In this document: piece by piece, positions 8,910 through 17,507 of the stretch
Numbering within the stretch: the stretch's first letter is position 1
How the letters are laid out: every line of letters starts with the position of its first letter
DNA from: UBA3263 sp964554665
Lineage (GTDB): Bacteria > Bacteroidota > Bacteroidia > Bacteroidales > Muribaculaceae
Assembly: GCA_964554665.1 (NCBI GenBank)
Contig: CAZKPP010000002.1
Span: forward strand, 21,793 to 85,792
Length of the DNA: 64,000 nucleotides
Direction of reading: 5' to 3'
Notes under the pieces: model-generated
The model's input: only the letters and a program-made list of their open reading frames with translations
Database searches by the model: none
Told to the model about the DNA's origin: nothing
Translations under genes and position numbers: made by a program

Positions 8910-10685
8910 ATGAAAAAACTATATGTTGCTTCGGCCATGGTTGCCCTGCTTGCCGCCGCCACTTCGTGCGACAAGTATGACATCTATCCCGAACAGTATG
9001 GCAAAGTCTTGATGATCAAGGATGCCGGCGAAAAGAACGTTACTCTCTACGCCACCGAAGACACCGCGCCATACTACGTGTCCGTTATGAAAAACGGCCA
9101 CAAACCCGAAGATCCCGCCCAGGCTACCCTGAAGGTGCTCACCGAAGCCGAATTTGCGGTCTACAAAGAAAAGTACTATGGTAGCAAGGACTTCCAGGGC
9201 TTGCAGATGCTCAAACCCGAGTATTTCTACCTCGCTAACACCGACACAACCGCTACGGAAGCTAACCTTGTTAACCACACTTTCCAGACCGAAGACGACC
9301 ACTACTTCGGTGCTCTGGTAGTTTTCGACGCTCAGGCAATCTCTGACTGGCGCACGGACCTCGAAAACCGCGCAAAATCCAACAACAAGAATGAAGTTGA
9401 ACGTCAGCTGGCAAACGACACCATCAACAACTTCACTTTCGTAGTTCCCCTGGGTCTGTTCTCGCCCAACGACTCCGTTAACAGCGACAACCAGTATCTG
9501 ATGCTCTCGCCGGTAGTTGAAAACCCGGTAATCAGCGTTAGCATCAGCAACGACGCCGCACTGATCGTTGACCAGAGCCGTGCCGAGCTGAAAGACGAAA
9601 ACTCTGAATACCGTAAAGGCTCTTTCGGAGACAAACTCGTTAAATTCTCGATTCCCTGCCCCAACCCCTACGGCTTCCAGATTAAGTTCAACAACAACGC
9701 CGGTATTGACATCGGTCGTTTCAACGGCCACCACACCGACATGGTGTTGCACGAAGTTAAACGCGCCAACCCCGACAAGTCTCTGAACTACTCTCTGGGC
9801 AAGGACAACAAGGTTGTTGACTACATCGAATTCCCCAAAGGCCAGACTGAAGTATGGCTCCCCATTGAGTTCTTCCGCGAAAAGATGGACTACAACGACA
9901 TGGAACACAACTTCGCTACCTCGGTTCAGTTGGCAGGCTTTAACTGGAAAGCTTATCAGAAAGATGATGGCTCCAAGTATATTGAAGCGCCCAAAAAGGT
10001 TCAGAACTCCCTGCAGCTCCCCACCAGCGAACTCACCTGGAAAGCCAGCGGCAAGGATGGCGACGACGGCAAATATGACGGCTACACCTTCTTTGTTGGC
10101 TATCGCGTGGTTGAAGAGCCCCTCGACCTCGACGGCGGTTGCATCATCGGCGCTAACGACCCCGAAACCACCGAAGGTTCGTTCGACGCTCTGTTCGACG
10201 ACGACCTGTCGACCTTCTACCACTCCGCATGGTCTGACGAAGCCCGTAAAGACCGTACCTCGCAGTATGGTTCATACCTCGACTTCGAAATTCCCAGCAA
10301 GGAACCGATCAACGCAGTTGCCTTCCAGTTCACCGCTCGCGTACACTCCGCACCTCACGGCCCGAAAGTAGTTAAACTCTACTACTCAAACGCTAAAACC
10401 GATGCAGAACGCGAAGCTACCTGGGAACCCATTGTTCGCTCCAACGGCGTTGACCAATTCAGCGTTACTCCCACTCCCGGTAAGAACAGCTCCGGTTCAG
10501 GTCAGGTTACCTGGCTCGGTGGCATCAAAACCGAAGACGACTGGATTAAGGCTAAAGAACCGTTCCGCTACCTGCGTATGTGCGTAATGGTGAACTCGTT
10601 CGACGAAAACCTCACTTCAATGGGTACTAAAGCCGCCGGCTACTGGAACCTTGCCGAACTCCGCATGTACGGCACCGTACTCTAA
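8910..10685 (+). CDS. SusE-position surface lipoprotein with C-terminal discoidin-like domain
   Basis: The 591-residue precursor has a lipoprotein signal with lipobox AATSC (Cys at about residue 20). The N-terminal beta region (VLMIKDAGEKNVTLYATED onward) resembles the DUF1735 domain of surface glycan-binding proteins (inference). The last 170 or so residues look like an F5/8-type-C (discoidin) domain: FDALFDDDLSTFYHSAW, then SYLDFEIPSKEPINAVAF, ending in a strand LAELRMYG. Lying directly after SusD, it is best read as the locus surface glycan-binding protein. A strong terminator follows, so it is the last gene of the SusC operon; the GH31 gene has its own promoter. Confidence 0.75.
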   Translation: MKKLYVASAMVALLAAATSCDKYDIYPEQYGKVLMIKDAGEKNVTLYATEDTAPYYVSVMKNGHKPEDPAQATLKVLTEAEFAVYKEKYYGSKDFQGLQMLKPEYFYLANTDTTATEANLVNHTFQTEDDHYFGALVVFDAQAISDWRTDLENRAKSNNKNEVERQLANDTINNFTFVVPLGLFSPNDSVNSDNQYLMLSPVVENPVISVSISNDAALIVDQSRAELKDENSEYRKGSFGDKLVKFSIPCPNPYGFQIKFNNNAGIDIGRFNGHHTDMVLHEVKRANPDKSLNYSLGKDNKVVDYIEFPKGQTEVWLPIEFFREKMDYNDMEHNFATSVQLAGFNWKAYQKDDGSKYIEAPKKVQNSLQLPTSELTWKASGKDGDDGKYDGYTFFVGYRVVEEPLDLDGGCIIGANDPETTEGSFDALFDDDLSTFYHSAWSDEARKDRTSQYGSYLDFEIPSKEPINAVAFQFTARVHSAPHGPKVVKLYYSNAKTDAEREATWEPIVRSNGVDQFSVTPTPGKNSSGSGQVTWLGGIKTEDDWIKAKEPFRYLRMCVMVNSFDENLTSMGTKAAGYWNLAELRMYGTVL

Positions 10686-10708
10686 TTCCAACTATCGAAA
10701 TCTCAACC

Positions 10709-10747
10709 TTCGGGCGCGCTCTCAACAGGGCGCGCCCGAATTGTTTT
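10709..10747 (+). terminator. Intrinsic terminator of the SusC operon
   Basis: A perfect 11-bp stem (10709-10719 with 10730-10740, TTCGGGCGCGC), a 10-nt loop, then TTGTTTT. Confidence 0.9.
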
Positions 10748-10775
10748 GAAATGTTGAAATAATTGCGTAACTTTG
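10745..10775 (+). promoter_or_regulatory. Promoter of the GH31 gene
   Basis: TTTG at 10745-10748, 19-nt spacer, TAACTTTG at 10768-10775: a full match to the Bacteroidota -33/-7 consensus. It overlaps the T-tract of the preceding terminator. Confidence 0.8.
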
Positions 10776-10802
10776 AACCGCAAATAACCCAATCAATTCA
10801 TC

Positions 10803-13800
10803 ATGAAAAAACGCTTTCTTCCGATAGTAGCCCTCTGCGCGCTGCAAACCTCTGCAGAAATCACCCTCCAAGTCGACTCCGCCACCATGGTCATCGACTT
10901 CTACGGGCCGAACATCGTCCGCATTTTCCACGACCCCTCGGGCCAGCCCGTGCGCGACCCGCAGGCAACCCCGCCGGCACAGATTCTCGTAGACAATCCA
11001 CGCCTGGACCCCGGCAACCTTAAAGTCGACCGCAACGGAAGCGAACTGAAAGTCACGTCGGACCGCATTGAACTGAACATCGATGCTAAAACCATGATGC
11101 TCTCGGCCCGCGACCTCGCAACCGGCAAAACCGTTATAGAAACCGATGAACCGATAACAAGCACTCCGAAGCAGACGGTTGTTAAGTTCAAAAAGCAGCC
11201 GGGCGAATATTTTTATGGCGGCGGCGTTCAAAACGGCCGGTTCTCGCACCAAGGCAAGGCAATCGACATCGTCAACACCAACTCATGGACCGACGGCGGC
11301 GTTGCATCGCCGACGCCCTACTACTGGTCGACCGGCGGCTACGGCGTGATGTTCCACACCTTCGCCCCGGGCAACTACGACTTCGGCGCCAAAGAGCCCG
11401 AAACCGTGGAACTGACCCACAATACGCCCTATCTCGACATGTTCCTGATGGTCAACGACTCGCCGGTAACCCTGTTAGGCGATTTCTACCAGCTGACCGG
11501 CAAACCGCAGATGCTCCCGAAATTCGGCTTCTACGAAGGTCACCTCAACGCCTATAACCGCGACTACTGGACCGAAGCCGAAAACGGCATACTCTTTGAG
11601 GATGGCAAACGCTACAAGGAAAGCCAAAAAGATAACGGCGGCATCCGCGAAACCCTCAACGGCGAGACCGACGGAGGCTACCAGTTCTCGGCCCGCGCCG
11701 TTATTGACCGCTACGCCGCCCACGACATGCCCCTGGGCTGGGTGTTGCCCAACGACGGCTATGGCGCAGGCTACGGCCAGACCTCGTCGCTCGACGGCAA
11801 CATTCAGAACCTCAAGGAATTCGGCGACTATGCCCGCTCAAAAGGCGTTGAAATCGGCCTGTGGACCCAGAGCTCGCTCCACCCCAAAGAGGGAGTTGAG
11901 CCGCTGCTGCAGCGCGACATCGTCAAGGAGGTGCGCGACGCTGGCGTTCGCGCGCTGAAAACCGACGTGGCCTGGGTCGGCGCCGGCTACTCCTTTGGCC
12001 TCAACGGCGTTGCCGACGTGGCCGAAATCATGCCCGAATATGGCAACGACGCCCGACCCTTCATCATTTCGCTCGACGGCTGGGCCGGCACGCAGCGCTA
12101 TGCCGGCATCTGGACCGGCGACCAAACCGGCGGACAATGGGAATATATCCGTTTCCACATCCCAACCTACATCGGCTCGGGCCTCTCCGGCCAACCGAAC
12201 ATCACCTCTGACGTCGACGGCATTTTCGGCGGCAAGAATCCGGTTATGAACACCCGCGACTTCCAGTGGAAAACCTGGACCCCCATGCAGCTCAACATGG
12301 ACGGCTGGGGCGCAAATCCCAAGTATCCCCACCAGTTTGGCGGCGAGTATGCGAACATTGTGCGCGCCTACCTGAAGCTCAAGAGCGAACTGCTCCCCTA
12401 CGCCTACACCTACGCCCGCGAATCGGTCGACGGCAAGCCGATGGTCCGCGCCATCTTCCTCGACTATCCCAACGACTACACCCACTCCGCAGCTACCCGC
12501 TATCAGTTCCTCTACGGCCCTGACTTCCTGGTTGCGCCGATTTATCAGGCAACGCGCCCCGACACGCTCGGCGGCGACGTGCGCAACACGATTTACCTGC
12601 CCGAAGGCACTTGGTATGACTACTTCTCGGGCCGCCCCTACGTTAGCGACGGCGCGATAGTTCTCAACAATTTCCGCACCCCGCTCTGGAAGCTGCCCGT
12701 ATTCGTGCGCTCCGGCGCCATCATCCCCATGGCCAACCCCAGCAACAATCCCTCTGAAATCTACAACGGCCTGCGCATCTATGAAATCTGGCCCAAGCAG
12801 GGCCAGACCGAGGCCACGGAGTATGACGACGACGGCACGACCCAGGCCTACCTGCGCGGCGAATCGGTCAGCACCCGCATCAGTGCCGACCTGACCGCCA
12901 AAGGCATGCTCACCATAGCCATCGACCCCACTAAGGGCTCCTTCAAAGGCTTCAACCCCCAAAAGGCCACCGAGCTGCGCATACCCGCAACCGCAGTTAA
13001 GAAAGTCAGCGCCAAAATCGGCAAAAAGTCGGTGAAACTGCGCAAAGTGGCCTCGGCCAACGACCTGACGGAGAACACATGGTGTCTGGCGCCGGTGTCG
13101 CGCGTAGAGCAATATGGCGTCACCACCGCCGACGAGCTGCTGCCGATGCTTCTGGTCAAGCTCGCCGCAACCGACGTTACCAATAGCCCCTTGACCCTCA
13201 CCGTTGCCGGCTACGAATTCACTCCCGAGGCCGGCATACCCGCCGCCACGGCAATCACCGCCCCGGGCGCCGTTGAAGTAGCCACGGAAGAGGGCGACAT
13301 AAAGCCCTACGACCTGACCCTGCGCTGGAAGCCGATGGCCGACGCTGCGGAAATTCAGGTGCTCCACAACGGCATGCTCTACACCAACCTCTCGGCTGCC
13401 GAGGGCGAAAACTACGCGCTGTTTGAAGACCTCACGCCCGAAACCACATACGACTTCAAGCTCCGCGCCCTCAACGCCGCCGGCGCAAGCGACTGGACCG
13501 ACCTGACGCTCACAACCGCCGCCAACCCGCTGGAATTTGCAATTGCCGGCATCAAGGCCAGCTGCACCATTGCCGACCAGCCGGGCAACAAGATTGGCCG
13601 CGCATTTGACCTGAAGGATGGCAGCGACATCTGGCACACCATCTACTCGGGCGCCGACCTGCCCGCCGACATTACCCTCGACCTCGGCTCGTTCAACACC
13701 CTCGACCGCCTCGAATATCTGCCCCGCATCGACGGCGGCAACGGCACGATTCTTGCCGGCACATGGCAACTGTCGGAAAACGGCACCGACTGGACCGACC

Positions 13801-14543
13801 CCGTCAGCTTTGAATGGGCACGCAGCGGCGACGCCAAAGTCATCACCTTCGGCGAAACCACCCCGATGCGCTATATCCGCCTGCACGTCGACAAAGCGGT
13901 TGGCCGCTTCATCTCGGCCCGCGAAATCTTCGTATTCCGCCAGCCCGGCTCGCCCTTCTACCTGCCCGGCGACATCAACAAAGACGGCCTCATCGACGAT
14001 AACGACCTCACTTCCTATATCAACTACACCGGCCTGCGCCGCGGCGACGGCGACTTCGACTATGTCAGCATCGGCGACGTTAACCGCAACGGCCTGATTG
14101 ACGCTTTCGACGTTGCCAACGCAGCCGTTCGGCTCAACGGCGGCATCGAAAACCCCGCTGCCGAAATTGAGGGCGAACTGGTTCTTACCCCCGACCGCAA
14201 GCGCTACTCGGCGGGCGACACCGTAACGCTGACCCTGGCCGGCAAAGGGCTGAAGAATGTCAACGCCCTGTCGCTGGCAATTCCCTACCTGCCAGCCAAC
14301 TATGAGTTCATCGGTCTGACCCTCAGCCCCGCAGCCGCCAAAATGGAGAACCTGACCAACGACCGCCTCCACACCTCGGGCGACAAGGTTCTCTACCCCA
14401 CCCTGGTGAACCTTGGCGAGCAACCCACGCTCAACGGCGACGTTGAGATTGCGACCATCACCTTCCGCGCCCGCCGCGCCGGAGCCTTCGCCCCGGCCGC
14501 CGAGTCAATACTCATCGTCTCCCCCGCCCTGCAGTCGAAATAA
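10803..14543 (+). CDS. GH31 glycoside hydrolase with FN3, discoidin, dockerin-like and cohesin-like modules
   Basis: A 1246-residue secreted enzyme: signal peptide (about 1-19), N-terminal beta-sandwich, then the GH31 barrel at about 250-560. Catalytic candidates are D388 in ALKTDVAWVG (nucleophile) and D440 in IWTGDQTG (acid/base). The segment GYGAGYGQTSSLDG and the KTDV nucleophile region recall the GH31 subgroup described as alpha-N-acetylgalactosaminidases acting on mucin-type O-glycans, rather than starch-type alpha-glucosidases (family memory, not searched). Downstream are an FN3-like domain (about 815-905), a discoidin domain (about 910-1045), a dockerin-like pair of Ca-binding repeats (about 1055-1113, DINKDGLIDDNDL and DVNRNGLIDAFDV) and a cohesin-like beta domain to the end. 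It follows the SusCD operon but has its own promoter. Confidence 0.85.
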   Translation: MKKRFLPIVALCALQTSAEITLQVDSATMVIDFYGPNIVRIFHDPSGQPVRDPQATPPAQILVDNPRLDPGNLKVDRNGSELKVTSDRIELNIDAKTMMLSARDLATGKTVIETDEPITSTPKQTVVKFKKQPGEYFYGGGVQNGRFSHQGKAIDIVNTNSWTDGGVASPTPYYWSTGGYGVMFHTFAPGNYDFGAKEPETVELTHNTPYLDMFLMVNDSPVTLLGDFYQLTGKPQMLPKFGFYEGHLNAYNRDYWTEAENGILFEDGKRYKESQKDNGGIRETLNGETDGGYQFSARAVIDRYAAHDMPLGWVLPNDGYGAGYGQTSSLDGNIQNLKEFGDYARSKGVEIGLWTQSSLHPKEGVEPLLQRDIVKEVRDAGVRALKTDVAWVGAGYSFGLNGVADVAEIMPEYGNDARPFIISLDGWAGTQRYAGIWTGDQTGGQWEYIRFHIPTYIGSGLSGQPNITSDVDGIFGGKNPVMNTRDFQWKTWTPMQLNMDGWGANPKYPHQFGGEYANIVRAYLKLKSELLPYAYTYARESVDGKPMVRAIFLDYPNDYTHSAATRYQFLYGPDFLVAPIYQATRPDTLGGDVRNTIYLPEGTWYDYFSGRPYVSDGAIVLNNFRTPLWKLPVFVRSGAIIPMANPSNNPSEIYNGLRIYEIWPKQGQTEATEYDDDGTTQAYLRGESVSTRISADLTAKGMLTIAIDPTKGSFKGFNPQKATELRIPATAVKKVSAKIGKKSVKLRKVASANDLTENTWCLAPVSRVEQYGVTTADELLPMLLVKLAATDVTNSPLTLTVAGYEFTPEAGIPAATAITAPGAVEVATEEGDIKPYDLTLRWKPMADAAEIQVLHNGMLYTNLSAAEGENYALFEDLTPETTYDFKLRALNAAGASDWTDLTLTTAANPLEFAIAGIKASCTIADQPGNKIGRAFDLKDGSDIWHTIYSGADLPADITLDLGSFNTLDRLEYLPRIDGGNGTILAGTWQLSENGTDWTDPVSFEWARSGDAKVITFGETTPMRYIRLHVDKAVGRFISAREIFVFRQPGSPFYLPGDINKDGLIDDNDLTSYINYTGLRRGDGDFDYVSIGDVNRNGLIDAFDVANAAVRLNGGIENPAAEIEGELVLTPDRKRYSAGDTVTLTLAGKGLKNVNALSLAIPYLPANYEFIGLTLSPAAAKMENLTNDRLHTSGDKVLYPTLVNLGEQPTLNGDVEIATITFRARRAGAFAPAAESILIVSPALQSK

Positions 14544-14558
14544 CCCGCAAACTTTGTG

Positions 14559-14576
14559 ATACTATATTAGCAGTAT
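14559..14576. promoter_or_regulatory. Candidate HipB operator
   Basis: Inverted repeat ATACT, 8 bp, AGTAT, ending one base before the hipB ATG. The geometry (5-bp arms, N8) equals that of the E. coli HipB operator TATCC-N8-GGATA, although the bases differ. An imperfect -7 box (AAACTTTG, 14549-14556) lies just upstream. Confidence 0.5.
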
Positions 14577-14577
14577 T

Positions 14578-14937
14578 ATGGAAATAACCGGCAATAGCAA
14601 CAATATATTATCAGTATTAGACAACTTCACGTTCGATAATTCTGAGGATATAATGATGCAGATTGCCGGCGATTTCCGCAAACGCCGCATCGAAAAAAAC
14701 ATCACCCGGCAACGCATGTCGGAACTTTCGGGAGTGCCGCTGTCGACCTTGTCGCGCTTTGAACAGAAAGGGCTCATAGCTTTTGAATCGCTGGTTAAGC
14801 TTGCCATGGCCCTCGGCTACACATCGGAAATAAAGAATCTGTTCGCCGCCCCAAAGTATTCCACGATGGAAGAGCTTGACCTCATTCGCCGCAAAACCAA
14901 CGGCAAAAGAGCCTACGCCAAAACCAAGAAACAATGA
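14578..14937 (+). CDS. hipB: HipB-like XRE-family antitoxin
   Basis: A 119-residue helix-turn-helix protein. The HTH spans about residues 29-85: RKRRIEKNITRQRMSELSG, then VPLSTLSRFEQKG as the recognition helix. It carries a basic tail (RRKTNGKRAYAKTKKQ) that could contact DNA or the toxin. An internal ATG at MMQIAGDF is a possible alternative start. It overlaps the HipA gene by 4 bp (ATGA), the usual antitoxin-first order, so it should neutralise the kinase and repress the operon. It sits 34 bp after the GH31 stop. Confidence 0.85.
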   Translation: MEITGNSNNILSVLDNFTFDNSEDIMMQIAGDFRKRRIEKNITRQRMSELSGVPLSTLSRFEQKGLIAFESLVKLAMALGYTSEIKNLFAAPKYSTMEELDLIRRKTNGKRAYAKTKKQ

Positions 14938-16061
14938 ACCCCACTGAAAAGCTTAAAGTGATGTTCCGGGGCAAACCCGTGGGCCTGCTCTCCCTTTCGC
15001 CCGACAATCGGTTCAACGTTTTCGAATACGACAAGTCGTGGCTTGCCGACGGATTCAGCATTTCGCCGCTCGAACTGCCGTTGAAACCCGGTGTGTTCAT
15101 TGCAAAACCGCAACCATTCTACGGAAATTTCGGCGTTTTTGAAGACAGCCTCCCCGACGGCTATGGCCGCTATCTGCTACATAAAGCGCTAATGCGCAAT
15201 GGCATAAACGACTCGGAATTATCATCGCTCGACAGGCTGGCCTTGGTCGGCGATAATGGCATGGGCGCCCTGACATATTCGCCGTCGGTCGCCATTGAAC
15301 AAGAGGACACCATTACAGACTTTGACCGCATCCAGGAAATCGCTCTGGAAGTTCTTAAAGAACATCAAGATAAAGATGCCGGCCTGCTGCTATATAACAG
15401 TGGCAACAGCGGTGGAGCTCGTCCCAAAGCTGTATTCTCCGACTCCGAAGGGCACTGGATAGTAAAGTTCCGCCACACCTACGACCCTCAAGACATCGGA
15501 GTGCAAGAAGCACGCTATAATGAAGCGGCGCGAAAATGCGGCATTATTGTTCCCGACTTCAGGTTAATCAACGGCCGATATTTCGCCTCCCGCCGATTCG
15601 ACATCGACAAAAATGGCGACCGAATCCACACAGCTACCGCCGGAGGATTGATGTGCATCTCTCTCCACGAGCCGTTTATGGACTACTCCAATCTTCTGTC
15701 TCTCACAGGATTCATAACCCAAAGTCGCCAAGATGTTGAGCAGATGTATCGCCGCATGCTGTTCAACTATCTAACCGACAATAAAGACGATCACTGCAAG
15801 AATTTCAGCTTTTATGTGGTCAGAGATAATGAGTTGAACCGATGGCAGTGGCGGCTTGCCCCTGCCTACGACCTCACACTCTGCACCGAAGGCTACAACG
15901 GCGAACACGCCACTTCGGTTAACGGCACAGGCCATCCACGACTCTCTGATTTCATTGCCGTAGGCAAGAAAATCAAGCTTTCCGAAGCCCGATGTCGGGA
16001 TATTATCGAGGAAGTCCGCAGCGGCTGCCGAGATTTAACTCGCTATGCCATAACTGATTAA
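14934..16061 (+). CDS. hipA: HipA-family serine/threonine kinase toxin
   Basis: HipA kinases arrest growth by phosphorylating translation targets (GltX in E. coli). This 375-residue protein carries the whole toxin in one chain: an N-terminal sub-domain (about 1-100, with VFEDSLPDGYGRYLL), the Gly-rich nucleotide loop NSGGARPK, the catalytic loop NKDDHCKNFSF with D285 as likely catalytic base, and PAYDLT as the Mg-binding segment. It is somewhat shorter than E. coli HipA (about 440). Substrate unknown. It is distinct from the split HipST system at 29233-30514. Confidence 0.88.
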   Translation: MNPTEKLKVMFRGKPVGLLSLSPDNRFNVFEYDKSWLADGFSISPLELPLKPGVFIAKPQPFYGNFGVFEDSLPDGYGRYLLHKALMRNGINDSELSSLDRLALVGDNGMGALTYSPSVAIEQEDTITDFDRIQEIALEVLKEHQDKDAGLLLYNSGNSGGARPKAVFSDSEGHWIVKFRHTYDPQDIGVQEARYNEAARKCGIIVPDFRLINGRYFASRRFDIDKNGDRIHTATAGGLMCISLHEPFMDYSNLLSLTGFITQSRQDVEQMYRRMLFNYLTDNKDDHCKNFSFYVVRDNELNRWQWRLAPAYDLTLCTEGYNGEHATSVNGTGHPRLSDFIAVGKKIKLSEARCRDIIEEVRSGCRDLTRYAITD

Positions 16062-16077
16062 AAATACCATCCCGAGC

Positions 16078-16132
16078 ATTAACATAATTTAACGATTGGG
16101 GGGGGTAAATTGGCGGATTATGTGTAAATTTG
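16078..16132 (+). promoter_or_regulatory. G8 promoter element, copy 1
   Basis: ATTAAC (16078), N4, TTTAAC (16088-16093), one base, ATT, G8 (16098-16105), 19-nt spacer, TAAATTTG (16125-16132). The same arrangement precedes 17508, 56828 and 58872. The G8 tract occupies the place of the -33 element. Confidence 0.75.
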
Positions 16133-16163
16133 CCGACGATAATAATTTACACATTAAAGCCAC

Positions 16164-17141
16164 ATGAAAAAACTACTTACCCTTGCTTGCGCGGCCATAG
16201 CCACAACCGCCTTCGCCGCCGCACCCATTATGCTCCCAAAAGACGGCTACACCGGCATAATGCCCAAAGAATTTGGTTATCAAGGCGCGTCTACACTACA
16301 AGTTTTCCCCTCACGATATGACGAAATGGAGATGGCGGGAGAGGTAATAATCTATAATGAAGACCTCAATCAAATCGCCACGATTTCGCTCGATGCAAAA
16401 GAAGAAGTAACTCTTAAAGGTTGGTCTCAAAGGCGCGAAGGAAGATACAACCCAGAAACCAATGAATATGAATATGTATGGGGTGAAATTCAAAACACTT
16501 CCTATACTGAATATGTAAACAATTACGTGGAAATATATTTTTACGTTAACGGTTTGGATGGCGATAACTGCGTAGCCTCCCAAACCGCCTTTAACTCTGA
16601 CAGCAAATTCGAATATCTGAAACCTAAATGGGCTATCAGCTACTTTACCTCGGAAGATGAATATGAAAAAAGGGGAGGGGAACAAGTTATCACTACCGGC
16701 TTCAAAGTAATAAACGAGGACGGTCAGAATCTGTATGACATTGATATTCCGGCCGAATACATAACGTTTGACGAAGTTAATATCATAACCCTTGGCAACA
16801 AAAAACATCTTGTTGTAGACTGTCGGTTAAGAAACGATGAACATGAATATGTCACTCTGATTTATGCGCTGGGTGAGCAGGGGGGTATCAGCTCGCCGAA
16901 AATTGTCAGCGCGGGCATGAAGGTTAATCCCACGATGCCGCGCCATGGCGAAAGCGTGCGCGTAGACCTGGGCGAAGCCGCAAGCCATGTTGACCTCATC
17001 AGCGCCAACGGCGCCAAGGTGCGCTCGGTAGCCGTTAAGGGCGACAGCCGCTCGGTAACCATTCCCACCGAAGGCCTCGCATCGGGCGTTTACGTAGTCA
17101 CCGCCAATTCCCGCGAAGCCGCCAAAATCATAATCCGCTAA
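16164..17141 (+). CDS. Secreted protein with Por_Secre_tail-like C-terminus, paralog 1
   Basis: Function not recognised. The 325-residue precursor has a signal peptide (MKKLLTLACAAIATTAFAA). The middle is polar and Tyr/Glu-rich and unlike any family I can name. The last 75 or so residues (VRVDLGEAASHVDLISANG through ASGVYVVTANSREAAKIIIR) look like a T9SS type A sorting domain: a beta-sandwich ending in basic strands after a GVYVV motif. PorV is encoded about 5 kb away, so T9SS export is plausible. The next gene (17508) is a paralog with a nearly identical promoter, signal peptide and tail but a diverged core. Confidence 0.75.
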   Translation: MKKLLTLACAAIATTAFAAAPIMLPKDGYTGIMPKEFGYQGASTLQVFPSRYDEMEMAGEVIIYNEDLNQIATISLDAKEEVTLKGWSQRREGRYNPETNEYEYVWGEIQNTSYTEYVNNYVEIYFYVNGLDGDNCVASQTAFNSDSKFEYLKPKWAISYFTSEDEYEKRGGEQVITTGFKVINEDGQNLYDIDIPAEYITFDEVNIITLGNKKHLVVDCRLRNDEHEYVTLIYALGEQGGISSPKIVSAGMKVNPTMPRHGESVRVDLGEAASHVDLISANGAKVRSVAVKGDSRSVTIPTEGLASGVYVVTANSREAAKIIIR

Positions 17142-17158
17142 CTCAACCCACACCCACC

Positions 17159-17194
17159 CGGAGGTCGCAGCCCCACCCGCTGCGACCTCCTTTA
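17159..17194 (+). terminator. Terminator of paralog 1
   Basis: A 12-bp stem, GGAGGTCGCAGC (17160-17171) with GCTGCGACCTCC (17179-17190), followed by TTTATA. Nearly the same hairpin ends paralog 2. Confidence 0.85.
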
Positions 17195-17421
17195 TATAAA
17201 GGCTCGGCTGAGATTTGGAACGAGGGCGTTCCAAATTCAAACTAATGGCAAAAATGGCGACTCATAGGCTCGGAGAGCCGCAGATGTGGTTAACGCCTGA
17301 CTTTAGTCTGGCGGTAAAAATACGCCCCCGAGCCGGGCGTCGGAGATGCCCTTGGTGGCACCGGGTTTCACAAAGGTCTTCTCCGAGCCTTTTGTTGCGA
17401 AATGTGGAGATTGGAGTCGTT
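17195..17421. ncRNA. Hairpin-rich intergenic segment, candidate structured RNA or repeat
   Basis: No credible protein is encoded here. Successive inverted repeats are visible: a perfect 10-bp stem with 4-nt loop (17213-17222/17227-17236); an 11-bp long-range helix (17266-17276 with 17380-17390); and inside it CGCC/GGCG (17294-17313), CGCCC/GGGCG (17323-17339) and TGCC/GGCA (17347-17360). TTTTG follows the long helix. This could be a multibranched RNA or a palindromic repeat element. Strand is uncertain and no known family was recognised. Confidence 0.35.
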
Positions 17422-17476
17422 GTTAACATAATTTAACGATTGGGGGGGGTAAATTGGCGGATTATGTGTAAATTTG
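17422..17476 (+). promoter_or_regulatory. G8 promoter element, copy 2
   Basis: GTTAAC (17422), TTTAAC (17432-17437), ATT, G8 (17442-17449), 19-nt spacer, TAAATTTG (17469-17476). Apart from the base before TTAAC it matches copy 1, and it sits at the same distance from the start codon. Confidence 0.75.
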
Positions 17477-17507
17477 CCGACGATAATAATTTACACTTTA
17501 AAGCCAC

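Noticed and set aside
11838..14423. Minus-strand open frame of about 860 codons opposite the GH31 gene
   Set aside because: Shadow of the GH31 reading frame; no domain resemblance.
16098..16105. G8 tract as a G-quadruplex
   Set aside because: One uninterrupted tract cannot form an intramolecular quadruplex, and no further G-runs lie close by; a binding-site or promoter role fits the fixed spacing better.
17215..17436. Short plus-strand ORF in the gap between the two paralogs
   Set aside because: It runs across several hairpins and into the G8 promoter, has no promoter of its own and no protein-like pattern.
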